Source: Helicobacter sp. 11S03491-1
GTDB taxonomy: Bacteria; Campylobacterota; Campylobacteria; Campylobacterales; Helicobacteraceae
Length of the DNA: 64,000 nucleotides
Direction of reading: 5' to 3'
Assembly: GCF_002272835.1 (NCBI RefSeq)
Contig: NZ_MLAO01000001.1
Span: forward strand, 186,001-250,000
Shown here: piece by piece, positions 19,501-30,200 of the stretch
Position numbering within the stretch: the stretch's first letter is position 1
How the letters are laid out: every line of letters starts with the position of its first letter
Made by a program: the position numbers and the translations under genes
The notes under the pieces: model-generated
Databases searched by the model: none
What the model saw: the letters and a program-made list of their open reading frames with translations, nothing else
Told to the model about the DNA's origin: nothing

Positions 19501-20063
19501 AAGAAGCACTCAAAACAATTGTTGCTATGGCAAAAAGTTATGCTTATCATCATAAGCATGAATTTGAAACCAAAAAAGACTATGTTAATATCCGTGGTGA
19601 AGACAACTTATTCTCTTATACAAAAGTCAAATCTATCGGGTATCGTGTTACCAAAGAAGACAATTTGGTCGATATTATGGGCGTGATTATAGGGGCGAAT
19701 ACATGTCAAATCCCTCTTACTATAAGCATTGATTCCAGAGAAAGCAACCCTTATTTTGTTTTTATAGAACAAAATCTCACTAAAATGGGGCTCAAAGCCA
19801 CTATCCATTACGAAAGTTCGGAAGAATTTGCAAAACAAATCTCTTCATTTGGACGTGTGCGATATTTTGCCAAACCGGACAAAGAAGACAACCTTTATCA
19901 AGCCGGCGCAGCTAATGCAATTATCATTGCCTCTTCAAAACCCCTTATCAATGGTCGTTTTGAGTTACTCTATTATCATTTGGAAAAATCTGTTAGTATA
20001 TCTTATCATCGATATGGTAATCTCGGTGCTAGAGCTCTACAAAAAGGAGTTCAAAAAACATAA
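16521..20063 (+). CDS. putA: Bifunctional proline dehydrogenase / P5C dehydrogenase PutA
   Basis: Oxidises proline to glutamate in two steps: an FAD domain (about residues 60-430, with IKIRFVKGANMESEE and FEMLEGMS) feeds electrons to the quinone pool, and an NAD aldehyde dehydrogenase domain (about 520-990) has the Glu of SAETGGKNA and the catalytic Cys of NSGQKCSATS (about residue 770). A further conserved C-terminal region follows. 1180 residues. The ribbon-helix-helix repressor domain of enterobacterial PutA is absent, so regulation must differ. putP follows 26 bases later. Confidence 0.96.
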   Translation: MDQLVSKSLQLAETLQEKITQNISSVEKKFHKKMQKLLENPKNKVMLIELLDRSFRCFDNKARFNEIEYILGKYGIADFFSAYEKFLLMAFLSAGKLAPNMSVPFFVNYIREDTKTMVLDEEKSKLDAHIIKRDAQGITLNVNLIGEEVLGEAESHYRMHKYEDALKSKHIKYISIKITTIFSQINIIDFEYSKSEVVKRLDALYSIAQEYEKNHGVEKFINLDMEEFRDLELTVAAFMESIEKFDINAGIVLQAYIPDSLMYLEKLHAFSKERVKSGKPAIKIRFVKGANMESEETIASQKDWALPTFDKKMDTDSNYNKMLDFVLKGDNYKYIKIGIASHNIFEIAYAYTRIYEKGAQDSFTFEMLEGMSLQASYELSHMHKLILYAPVCNEEHFNNAIAYLVRRLDENTSEDNFMRYFFNLKVGSKNWEIQKQLFLDSLANVAKLDNSTHRTQNRLLPQSGKSTYDHKTFSNESDTDFILAHNREWAKNIKDKYQNLSPLEIYPIAGDKLEVEGMKKVEIFDKIVNKKIATIHNANEKAIKQVLNIAKEDNSGFSKMDSHKIHKLLSQVAQKLREKRGDLIGIAALEVGKTYAETDAEVSEAIDFLEFYPYSLQTLKDQNPQTNFAPRGIGVVIAPWNFPVGISAGTIAAPLAAGNRVIYKPSSLSGVTGYLLCECFWEAGIPKDALIYLPAKGSDISKYLLTDEAISFSVLTGGEDTAYRMLEANPALLLSAETGGKNATIVSKMADRDQAIKNIIHSAFSNSGQKCSATSLLILEEEVYNDENFKKTFIDAAQSMAVGDPFVFKNKIGTLADKVNDKVQKAIDSKEDYEEWLIEPSFENKNPYLMKPAIKYGTKEGDYTHKTELFVPILSVMCAKDLPHAISLANATGYGLTSALESLDEREWDYYVEHIEAGNIYINKPTTGAIVLRQPFGGIKKSAIGFGRKVGIFNYVTQFMNISQKTPDANLLSCPISKKLEQFTQSTGLNKEQQEALKTIVAMAKSYAYHHKHEFETKKDYVNIRGEDNLFSYTKVKSIGYRVTKEDNLVDIMGVIIGANTCQIPLTISIDSRESNPYFVFIEQNLTKMGLKATIHYESSEEFAKQISSFGRVRYFAKPDKEDNLYQAGAANAIIIASSKPLINGRFELLYYHLEKSVSISYHRYGNLGARALQKGVQKT

Positions 20064-20089
20064 CTTAATTTAACTTACAAAGGATAAAA

Positions 20090-21583
20090 ATGAATTTAGA
20101 AACCGTTGTTTTAAGTTTCCCAATTATTGCGACTTTCATCATTTATGCGTTGGTGATGCTTTTTATTGGATTTTATTTTTACAGCAAAAACAAAACAACG
20201 GAGGATTATTTTTTAGGTAACCGCTCATTAGGTCCTTTTGTCAGCGCTCTTTCAGCCGGAGCTTCAGACATGAGCGGGTGGCTCATGATGGGATTACCCG
20301 GCGCATTATATGTCGGGGGTCTGGCTGAGAGTTATATTGCCATTGGTTTGAGTATTGGCGCTTTTATCAATTGGTCTTTTGTAGCCAAAAGATTACGTGT
20401 TTATACAAGCGTCATTGCCAACTCCATTACAATCCCTGATTATTTCGAAACAAGATTTTCCGATGACAAGCATATCTTAAGGATTATTTCTGCATTTGTT
20501 ATTTTGGTATTTTTCACTATTTATATTTCTTCAGGACTTGTAGGAGGGGCGAAACTTTTTGAAGCTACTTTTGGTATCCAATACAACTATGCTTTAATCG
20601 TAGGGACGTTAATCATTGTAGCTTACACATTTTTTGGAGGGTATAAGGCAGTTTGTTGGACAGATTTGATTCAAGGGCTTTTGATGATGGGAGCGCTTGT
20701 AGTTGTACCTTGTGTAATGCTTTATCATTTAGGCGGGATAGGAGAGGCTACCGCACTAATCAGAGATATCAAGCCCCAAGCCCTTTCTTTTAGCACAGGC
20801 GTGAGTCTTTTGGGGGTGATTTCTTCCATGGCATGGGGATTGGGCTATTTTGGGCAACCTCATATCCTCGTGCGCTTTATGTCTATCCGATCTATCAAGG
20901 AGATCCCCACAGCGACAACCATTGGGATCTCATGGATGGTTATTAGTTTGATTGGGGCTTGTGTGTTAGGATTTTTGGGTATTGCCTATATTCAAAAGTT
21001 CAATATCTCACTCAATGATCCTGAAAAAATATTTATCGTGATGAGTCAGTTGCTTTTCAACCCTTGGATTGCAGGGATTCTACTGAGTGCGATATTAGCT
21101 GCTATTATGAGCACAGCAAGTTCGCAACTTCTGGTTTCTTCCTCGACCATTGCGGAAGATTTTTATAAAAAAATGTTCAATCAAGAAGCTTCTCCCAAAA
21201 AGGTAATGTTCTTTTCGCGTATTGCTGTTTTGATCGTAGCTTGTGTGGCGTTTTTTATCTCTACAGATAAAACTTCAAGCGTATTGCATATCGTAGCTTA
21301 TGCATGGGCAGGATTTGGAGCAAGCTTTGGTAGTGTTATTTTATTCTCACTTTTTTGGTCACGTATGACTAGAATGGGGGCTATTGCGGGCATGATTGTT
21401 GGAGCAGTAGTCGTTGTTGTGTATAAAAATTTTCTCTCTCAACATTTTGGAATTTATGAAATTATTCCCGGATTTGTTTGTGCAAGTCTCGCTATTATTA
21501 TCGTGAGTTTGTTGCAACCCGTTCGAAAAGGCACAAAAGAAGCCTTTGAAACCATGTTGAAAGAAATTCGTATCCAACATTAA
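20090..21583 (+). CDS. putP: Sodium/proline symporter PutP
   Basis: 497-residue inner-membrane transporter of the SSS family importing proline with Na+ for PutA. About 13 hydrophobic segments; hallmark stretches are [29 protein letters not shown] (residues 36-64), [28 protein letters not shown] and [19 protein letters not shown] with AAAGGATAAA before it. It is 26 bases after putA, certainly one operon; H. pylori also pairs the two genes. Confidence 0.96.
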   Translation: MNLETVVLSFPIIATFIIYALVMLFIGFYFYSKNKTTEDYFLGNRSLGPFVSALSAGASDMSGWLMMGLPGALYVGGLAESYIAIGLSIGAFINWSFVAKRLRVYTSVIANSITIPDYFETRFSDDKHILRIISAFVILVFFTIYISSGLVGGAKLFEATFGIQYNYALIVGTLIIVAYTFFGGYKAVCWTDLIQGLLMMGALVVVPCVMLYHLGGIGEATALIRDIKPQALSFSTGVSLLGVISSMAWGLGYFGQPHILVRFMSIRSIKEIPTATTIGISWMVISLIGACVLGFLGIAYIQKFNISLNDPEKIFIVMSQLLFNPWIAGILLSAILAAIMSTASSQLLVSSSTIAEDFYKKMFNQEASPKKVMFFSRIAVLIVACVAFFISTDKTSSVLHIVAYAWAGFGASFGSVILFSLFWSRMTRMGAIAGMIVGAVVVVVYKNFLSQHFGIYEIIPGFVCASLAIIIVSLLQPVRKGTKEAFETMLKEIRIQH

Positions 21584-21595
21584 TCACAACACCTC

Positions 21596-22474
21596 ATGAA
21601 AGGTTTAATGTTTCTGGCGATGATGTTATGGGGGCTTACATGGCCGGCATCAAAAATAATGATGGAAGCAGGTGTAAGCCCTTTTCAGATTGCTTGTCTT
21701 AAATGTGGGATTGTATTTTTAAGCTTCATCCCTGTGATAATTTATCTCAAAATCCCCTTTTGCATCCCCAAACAATCCCTTATCCCTATTTTTTTAATAG
21801 GGATTTTTAATACTATTTATAATTATCTCCTTTTGATTGGTCTCCCACATGGGGATGCCGGAAGTGCAGGGGTTATTGCTGAAGCGCTATCTCCTTTGTT
21901 TGCCACTGTGATTTATACTTTTATCAAACAATCCACCCTTTTGAAAAAAGAAAAGATTGGATTGTTTTTAGGGCTTATTGCAGCAGCTTTTTTGGTAGAT
22001 ATTGCCCACCCTAATACTTTGTTTTCTTTTTTCAATATCATTTATGTATTCGCAGCGCTCCTATGGGCAGCTCTTACAATCAGTTCAAAATACGCTACAC
22101 AATCAAGCCACCCCATCATAGTAAATTTCTATAGCTCTATTTTTCCTTTTGTTTTATTTTTGCCCTTTTTATTCACACAAGAGTTAGCGCCCCTTAAAAA
22201 TACAGGTTTATCTTTTTGGATAGCGATGTTTAATGTAACGATTTTATCCACCACTTTTGCTACAACGATTTTTTATAGAGGGATCAAAGTTTTAGGGGTT
22301 ATGCAAGGGGGTATTTTTATTTTGTTAGTCCCTATTGGGGCTCTGATATTTTCATGGATTCTTCTGGGTGAAACCCCCAAGATTCATACCCTTATAGGCG
22401 GATCTATCGCACTGGGGGCTATCTATCTTATCAATTTTTATCAATCAAAACCAAAATACAATTCGTCCGGATAA
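21596..22474 (+). CDS. EamA/DMT-family transporter
   Basis: 292-residue inner-membrane protein with ten predicted helices and two EamA halves; GLTWPASKIM near the N-terminus and GGSIALGAIYL near the end are typical of the drug/metabolite transporter superfamily. It starts 12 bases after putP without a clear Shine-Dalgarno sequence, so it probably depends on translation of putP. Its place after putAP suggests an amino-acid or metabolite exporter; the substrate is unknown. Confidence 0.85.
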   Translation: MKGLMFLAMMLWGLTWPASKIMMEAGVSPFQIACLKCGIVFLSFIPVIIYLKIPFCIPKQSLIPIFLIGIFNTIYNYLLLIGLPHGDAGSAGVIAEALSPLFATVIYTFIKQSTLLKKEKIGLFLGLIAAAFLVDIAHPNTLFSFFNIIYVFAALLWAALTISSKYATQSSHPIIVNFYSSIFPFVLFLPFLFTQELAPLKNTGLSFWIAMFNVTILSTTFATTIFYRGIKVLGVMQGGIFILLVPIGALIFSWILLGETPKIHTLIGGSIALGAIYLINFYQSKPKYNSSG

Positions 22475-22710
22475 AGATAAACCAATACTTTAAGGTTAGC
22501 ATACCTAAAATACCAACCCTTAAGATTAAATTCACTCGCCTTCAAAAAACATTTTTGATTTTGATATCAATCTTCTTGAAGTGCAGTTTTTTACATAAAA
22601 AACCAAACACAAGCCTAACTAAAAACCGGAAATTATCAAATCAATCAAATAAGCCGACCAAAACCGGACTAATAAAACGGCTAATCCAAACAAGTCTAAT
22701 CTCTTCTAAT

Positions 22711-22799
22711 CTCTCATGGTGATAAAATACGCTTCTCCAACTCTATCTCCAAGATGGAAGACAAAAAACAAGGGAATGAGTATCAGTCATCTTCTTTAG
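22711..22799. repeat. Repeat block beta, copy 1 (degenerate)
   Basis: Runs from TAATCTCTCA to TCAGTCATCTTCTTT and resembles 23190-23272 (TAATCTCTCA to TCTATCATCTCTTA) at lower identity, with a shared middle AACAAGGGAATGAGTATC / AATAAGGAAATAAGTATC. The second copy lies directly behind block alpha copy 1. Confidence 0.5.
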
Positions 22800-23086
22800 G
22801 ATTTTTCTTTAGAATTTTGCCAAATATTCTATCAAACTCAAGATTATTTTTTATCTTGCTTCTTTTTTAGTTTTTGGATATTTTATTTTTTGAAAGATTT
22901 ATTTTTCTTATTTTTAGCTTTAATTTTTTATTTATTTCATTTTTATTTATTTAATATTTATATTGATATTTTATTTTATATTCTTGCTTATTAGAAATCT
23001 ATTCTTGATGATTTCTGTATAATTAGAACTATCTTTAAGAGTCAAGAATTTAAAAATTTATTTGGCACTTTAAGATTTGGTTTGTA

Positions 23087-23168
23087 TTCCTCCCCAAAGG
23101 ACCTACCTTACAACAATAATAGGTAAAAATAAACACGCTTTCAGAAATTTTAACGGGTAATAACGGAA
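23087..23168. repeat. Repeat block alpha, copy 1
   Basis: About 82 bases from TTCCTCCCCAAAGG to TAACGGGTAATAACGGAA, matching 23779-23859 with only scattered differences and small gaps. The internal words ACGCTTTCAGAAATTTTAA and CGGGTAATAACGG are identical in both copies. Function unknown. Confidence 0.8.
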
Positions 23169-23189
23169 TAAAACCAAACCAAATAAACT

Positions 23190-23272
23190 TAATCTCTCAC
23201 TGCGATGAGATACCCTATCACCAATATAGACAACAACAAAATAAGGAAATAAGTATCTATCATCTCTTAAAC
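23190..23272. repeat. Repeat block beta, copy 2 (degenerate)
   Basis: Partner of 22711-22799. Together with block alpha it suggests a composite unit of about 190 bases present once nearly whole (23087-23272) and twice in part. Confidence 0.5.
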
Positions 23273-23778
23273 TCTCAAACTTCAAATATTTCTTCAGATC
23301 TTTGTATGTCTCAAGTCTTTTAATAAACTTAAAAATACTTTAGGAATCTTTTATAAACTCCGGAAAATTTTATAAATCTTCAAATAAACTTAAGATCATT
23401 ACAAATCTTTTAAACCTATCAATGCTTTGGATTTAGGAATCTCTTCAGATTCTAAATGAATTGGCAAACCCTCCGGAAACTCTCTAAATTCTTGCAAAAC
23501 TCAATCAACTTTAGGAATCCCGAAAGTTTCCAAATATCTCCAAGCTTCTCACAATTAAGATCCCCGTTTTATCCTTAATCTTTAGGAATGATCATTCTCA
23601 CAAATCTATCAAATCCTATCCCTCAATATAAAAACCTCTCGATCTCTCAATAGGATTTTGTTGCACTCTTGCTGCAACCTTGCCGGTTATGATTTGTTTT
23701 CTTAATTTTTATATACTTTGGATGCTCTTTTGTAGCTCAAGCTAACTTAGCTACTTAAGATTTATTAGATTTATTTTG

Positions 23779-23859
23779 TTCCTCCCCAAAGACCCACTTA
23801 CAACAACATAGGTAAAAAATAAAAAACGCTTTCAGAAATTTTAACGGGTAATAACGGAA
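23779..23859. repeat. Repeat block alpha, copy 2
   Basis: Direct repeat of 23087-23168, about 690 bases away, same orientation. Sequence similarity ends sharply after ATAACGGAA, as expected of a discrete element. Confidence 0.8.
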
Positions 23860-24150
23860 CACAAAATAAACACCCTCAATATAGCTAACAAACTCCAAGC
23901 AAGCAATCTTTCAAACATCTTTGTCAAACTTTCACTTCTGATGTTTTTGCCTTCATAGTCCGGATAGGTTTGGAGCGCTTGGAGTGATTTTCAAGCTTAC
24001 TATCAGTCAAACAAACAAATAATATTTTAGAGAACACAAGGGATTTTCCCTTCATTTTGAATCTTTTGTTGATCTTTTTGAGATCATTTCTCAAAGATTA
24101 TCTGAGATTATTTTTTGATATTCTTAAATTTTGCTCCTTTGTTTTTGATG

Positions 24151-24187
24151 GATGAGAAGAGTCGGAAGCTTCCTCTCATCAGTTTTT
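24151..24187 (+). terminator. Strong hairpin downstream of the autotransporter gene
   Basis: GATGAGA and TCTCATC form the outer stem, and the palindrome GGAAGCTTCC lies within it. On the plus strand AGTTTTTATTT follows, as in an intrinsic terminator; on the minus strand it lies 29 bases past the autotransporter stop but lacks a T-run. It may act from either side. Confidence 0.5.
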
Positions 24188-24208
24188 ATTTCTCTCATCC
24201 GGACTTAT

Positions 24209-27200
24209 TTATTTGTCTTTGATCTCATAAACCACAGCATAAGCTTGCTTGTTGTTGTTAGCCTCTTGAGCCAGCTTATCTGCAAAAGGTTTGATTTGGA
24301 GAAGTTCTTGAGTGCTTTTAAAAGGACCTACCAAATAGCGTGTGAGGACTTGCCCGCTAAAATTCTTAAAGGAATAAGCACGATAAGAGAATTTTTGCAA
24401 CTCTTTAGTGAGTGCTGCATTTGGTTTGCTTAGCACCACGATTTGGAAGTAATACCCACTCTCCGGTTGGCAACCTTGACATTGAGTCTTACCTCCTTTG
24501 AAAATAACTGTTTGCTTATTTTTGAATAAAGCCACTTCTTCTTGACTCATCGGTTTAGCTTGAGGTTGGCTTGGTTGGGGCGCATATTGTTGGGGAGTGG
24601 CTTTGGGTTTGGTCTTCTTAGCTCCTTTGGTTCCAAAATTCCATCTCACTCCAATATTGAGGTTATAATCAATATTGTATGTTCCTAAGAAAGTCCTGGA
24701 AATATCCCCATAAACTCTCCAATCATCATTGATAATCATATTAGTTCCCAAAGAAAGCTTAAGGGCATTGTTCATAGGAGTAGATTTTTTATAAGCTTCC
24801 AAGTTGGATGTATCTTTAAGAATCACATCTCCCCCTGTGTTGATCTCATTGAGATAAGCAAGACCCAGACGCACATCAGCTTTAAACCCGGTGTTGCTTT
24901 CAAAGCGTTTGCCAATCACGCCACCTACCCTGGTGATAAAGGCATTATTCCCTTCGAGGTTGGCTTGAGCCATGATACCTTCTTCTGCTTTGAATGAGAA
25001 GTCAGATCCCCCAATATACCCATAAATAAGCTCTAATTGAGGTTCTACAAAATACCCTCTGGTATAAGCATTTGGAGCGATCCTCATACGAGTAAAGAGA
25101 TTATCTAAGGAATAACGATACCCCACTTCTCCTCCTAATAAGAAGGCATTGTTATAGATTTGTTGAGAATTCCCTGAGAGACTTAAATTATTGTAGAGAT
25201 TCATATATTTAGCGATGGCATCTACATAAAAGCCATTATCCATGATATAGGTATTATAAATTCCTAAAGCTAAATTTCTCCCACTGCTGTTATAAGCATC
25301 ACCCTTAGAGCTTAACAAACTGGCATCTGCGCTGACTCCTACATAATTCACCCCGCCTAAAACATCAAACTTATAATCATAACCTGCTTGGAGTGTGGTA
25401 TAGAAGTCTCTGTTGTCAGAAGCATCCGATCCCATTCCATTGACCACTCTAGCCCATACCCCTTGTGTGGCTTTGATCCCTCGAAGTTCTCCCATTCTCA
25501 GATGTAAGTTATTGGTTTCTACTCTAAAGTCTCTATACACGCTGCCTATACCATTGATTACAGGATCAGAGATCTCAGCATTGATAGATGCTTGCAGATG
25601 AGAGAGATAGAAACTTGTATTGTAGCTTTCAGAAGTCCCGGTATTGCCGGAATCTACTTGTGTTACCTTGGTTGTAAGGGTGGGGGTATAAAGATAAATC
25701 CCCAGTTTAGAAACCAAGCCGGAAAGATATTTGGAATCTACTTTATCTCCAATAGAAGCTACCAGGATAGGAGAAGTAATATCTTTAGCCTCTCCATAAA
25801 GATAAGCTTGGAGATAGTTGGTAGCATCTTTATTAGAAGAGATAGCAGCGACTTGGAGGACATCCCCTTGCCCGCTAGAAGGAGATACCCCAACTCTAAA
25901 GAGCGCATTTTTGGCATTCAAAGAACCAATAGTCAGCTTATGAGGGACAAAAGAACCTTCAACCCCATTGTCTCCCGTATTTTGCGCTCCCAAAAGAGTC
26001 GCACTCTGAGTGAGGTTTTGAGGGGCGATGGGGTTGGGTGAAGCATAGTTTTTGACATCTTCTAAGGCATGCTTATTATGAACATCTCTATCCCCTCTTA
26101 AGTCAATAATCGCCAGGTGATTGCCAATACTTGGAAGCAGGCTGTCTTTTGAGTCCAAAGAATCATTAATAATAGTAACCTTATTGACTTCTGAAGAGTT
26201 TTGGATCGCCCATTGAGATCCTTTGGGAGAATGGCTGCCTCCTTTGAAGGTATAAGTGTTTGTAGCAGTATTGATATCATGGAGTGCTCCTATCAAAGAG
26301 ACATTTCCATCAAATCCTTTGACCGCAGCGGGGGTATCTTGAGTATAAGAATCAAGATCGATACTGGCGACTACAGGCATAGAAGTATTGGCATAAGCAG
26401 AGAAATCATAAACGGCATTCCCGCTCCTATTGGTGATATTGACTACAGATCCGAGTCCAAATCTGGCTTTGAACTCTTTGGCTTGGGTTGCAATACTCCC
26501 TACAAATTGCATCCCATAAGGAGAGAGAGTAGTATCTTGAGCAATATGAATGACTTGGTTTTTAATATTCTCCATATTAGAAACTTGATCTACAATATCA
26601 GCGTGCAAGCTTCCTTGCCCATCAAAGCTAAAAGTCCCTTTATTGGTTTTCACACCCACGCCTCTGGCTGAATGCCCTCCATTGAGAATATTATCAAGCT
26701 TATCATCATCAAGTAAGCCACTATCGACAAAGCGGTAGCTGGAATCTTCTGTGCCCTCGGTGATATTTGAATCTTTGTTTTGAGAGTCAAAGGCACCGAC
26801 ACCAATAAAGAGAGCTTCTTTTTTGGCATCCCCACTCAATGATCCTGAGAGAGAGCTAAAGATATTATTGGCGGCTTCTTGGATAGTTTTGTCCTGAACG
26901 TTATAGACTTTGTGATCGGAGGTATTGAAGATGAGTCCTAAAGCAATGTCTTTAGAGACAGTTCCTGAAGTATCTTTGGTAATACCCTGCTTGATATCTC
27001 CTTTCACAGAAGTATTAGCCAGTGTGATTTGTCCTGTAGTGAGCGCAATAGGGGATTTGGAAGAATCTGTAATTGAGTCTGATACAAGGATGTGATTGAG
27101 TGTGTCTGTAAAATCAGAGTTTTTATTCGAAACAATCGAGTTGGAACTAACATGGCTAAAGGTATAATTGGAGCGGGGTGTATATCCTTTGGCATTAGTG

Positions 27201-30200
27201 GATTTGCCATCTTGGATAACCCCGGTAGAAAGGCTACTATTCCCTCCAAAATCAAAGGTAATATTTTGAATCCCTTCTGTGGCTCGATAAATATTGTCTT
27301 TGAGATCATTATTGGTTTGGGTGAGATCAATAAAGGCATCAACACCATTGGTAATCAAACCTGTTTGATAAGAGTTCCCTATCCAATAGATACTCCCATT
27401 GATTTTGCCATCACCATTGGAAGAGATAGCTTTGAGATCGATTTTTCCAAAGTCAATAAAGGTATAGACATTATCAATATTATCTGCAGAGCTTTCGATT
27501 TTAAAATTAGTGCTATCTACAGAGTCCTTGCCTATAAAATCAAGTTTCAAAGCAGAAGCGGTATAACCAATACCGGAAGAAAAAACATGCGACTCACTCT
27601 TATCAAAGCTATAGCCTCTTTGAGTTAGAGAAGCATCAATATTTTCTTGGATATATTTGAGGGCTTGAGAGCTTAAAGTGGTATTATCATCATAAGCTTG
27701 ATTGAAAACTGCCCTAATCCCAAAAGAGGGGGCAGCGGATTTGACTTGGACTGCAGGGGTAGTAACAGTGGTATTTTTCAAATCAGAGTTCAAAGAAGCA
27801 TTGATCAAACGGATAGATCCTTTGAAATCTTTGATTTTAGAATAATCTCCAAAAACAGCTCCATCAAAGAAAGCCCAAGAATCAGCTGTGCCTCCTGAGA
27901 GTGAAGCACCCGAGTCAAAGGCAGTAGTGCCTAAGAATTTCAAATGACCGCTCACAAAACTATCAAGCTCCAGCTTACCGCTTAATTTGGATTTGGCAAT
28001 CTCTAGTTGGGCATTGCCTATAGCATTGGAGTTGGTGTAGTATTTGTCGGCTTCTTCTCTGGCTGAGAGTTCTCTTTGATCAAAAGTAGCGTCCAAGGTA
28101 ACCTTAGATTGGTTATAAGTGCTCGCAGTAGTGGAGGTTTTGGTTTTGGGGCTACGGATATAAGCATCACCCAAAGAAGTCCCTGCAAGGTTATAAACAA
28201 AATTAACGCTACCATCGCCACCTCCATCAGAACTCATAAAGAGTAAGTCTGCTACTGTTGTGATTTTGGAAGACTCCGGGAGAGATGAGATAGCAGCATT
28301 GAGCATCGTAGTGATTGTGCTGCTATCAGGAATAGTAGTGGAGCCTTTGGTCATGGCAGTGAGTTTGGCTGTCATGATATCTCGGAGTTGGTTGGTCAAG
28401 AAACTATCCATATTGATGAGGTTGATGGTAGCTTTGGCATTATAGTTGAGTGTGAGGGGAGCAAAGAAACCTTGCATATCCACACTCTTATCCCCGATAA
28501 AAGTGAAGTCATTGCTCCCGCCTCTGAGATTGGCTCCTCCGGAGACGAAACTCAAAGTAGAGGGGAGGATATAATCAGCAATATCTTTATCCGCCATCAT
28601 GGAAATTCCGGGCACACTATCAGAGCCATCATCCATACCAAAAGAAGTATATTTAGTATCAGTAAGCAAAGATCCGTCTTTGGTTTTTAACAACTGATTT
28701 GTTTTGGCACTATTGGCATTAGCATAGACCATATGCACGCGGATGTTGCTAACGGAATCCAGATTATCTTTGAGGACTACATTCGTACCTCGAATATCAA
28801 AGACTCCGGCAGTATTCCAACCGTTTTGATGGAAGGCAATAGAAGCCCCTGTATTGTTGAGGACATAATGGGTATCTGTGCTTCCAATATCAAAGGTAAT
28901 GACTTTGTTTTCACCGCCGGCTAGAGCCTTGATAGAATCTTTGCCCTTAAAGGAGAGGATCGATCCACTCTTGAGCACAGAAATATTATCGCCTTGATAA
29001 TAAGTCGGGTTAAGGGTAGTGGTATCAAAGCTTAAGTTGAGTTTGAGGGTTGAAGAAGAAGTGCTCTCATTCTTAGTAACATCTCCAAAAAGAGATCCTA
29101 TCAAGCTTGTATTTTGCAAGCTTAGGGTAGATCCTTGTGTAAAAACACCTCCAACAGGAGCAGATCCTTCAGAGATCATAAAACTACCGGATCCTATTTT
29201 GCTTTTTGTGGAGTTGATTTTGATGATACCGGCATTTTTGAAACTCAAATTGGTTTTGCCATCTCCGATGACAATGATAGGAGCATTGGAGGAAGTATTG
29301 GTCGAGGGAGTGAGGTTGGCAATAGAAATAGAGACATCTCCGTCTTTTGAACCCAAAATGCTTTTGTCTCCCAAACGGGCTGTATCGTCAAATTTCGCTG
29401 AGATATTCCCATCAGCTGATCCAAGAGTAGCCGGGGTGGTAACAGATCCGTCACTCCCTGTAACTGCAGCGCTAGCCGGGATTGATTTGGCTGTGAGATA
29501 AGTCCCGCTTAAAGATAAGTTATCAATATTGAGATTGCCCCCTTTGAAAGAAGTATTCCCGGCAGTATCGATCTTGACTTCTCCAATAAGCCCATCTTTA
29601 TTGGGGTTAGAAGCTCTGAGGCTAAAGGATTTATCAGCAGCGATTTTGACAGTAAGAGGAGCGGAGGACTCAGGGTTGAGTGATCCTTTGCCCACAAAAG
29701 ACAGGCTTAAGTCTCCTTGTGTCTCAAACTTAGAAGCTTCCAGAGAAGAGGAGGAGAGAGGGATATCTTTTTGTTTAACAGAACCTGTGGTATCAAAAGA
29801 CATTTTGAGGTTATAGGTAGAGTTGATGGGATCTAAGGTATTATTCAAGGCAGAGGAGGCATGGATGGTGCTCCCATAAAAACCAAAGGTCGTATTGGCA
29901 TCTAAGGATTGGCTGACTTCTTTGCCTTCCACATAAGCTTTTTCCTCAGTTCCAGCAGGGCGAAGTTCAATCCCGGCAGCGCTTAAGGTCTTGAAAACAC
30001 TATCATTGCCTTTGTTTGATGCTACATTACTTCCCTCATGCGTCCAAGTAATATAGTCCAAAGCAGAAGGGGTATCTGTGTGGGTCATACTATTGGCAAG
30101 ATTGACGAAACTAAAACCGGATCCTGAAGATCCTGCTAAATAATATTTTTTATCAGAAGCAGAAGCATTCTTGATTTTGCTTGCTTTGGAGTTGCCGCTA

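Larger units (their letters stand above)
22475..24208. other. Gene-free 1.7-kb region with degenerate repeats
   Basis: No convincing gene on either strand: open frames are short, lack ribosome-binding sites and resemble nothing known. Long T-rich and A-rich stretches alternate with recurring words (TTTAGGAATC, CTTCAGAT, TAAACTT). Two repeat families recur (listed separately). The DNA looks like decayed or shuffled material downstream of the giant autotransporter. Confidence 0.55.

Noticed and set aside
23103-23285. 60-codon minus-strand frame in the repeat region (MKFESLRDDRYLFPYF...).
   Set aside because: It simply reads through repeat blocks alpha and beta; the other copies do not keep the frame open.
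22475-24208. CRISPR array or insertion sequence in the repeat-rich region.
   Set aside because: Repeats are too few, too long and irregularly spaced for CRISPR; no transposase frame and no clear terminal inverted repeats.
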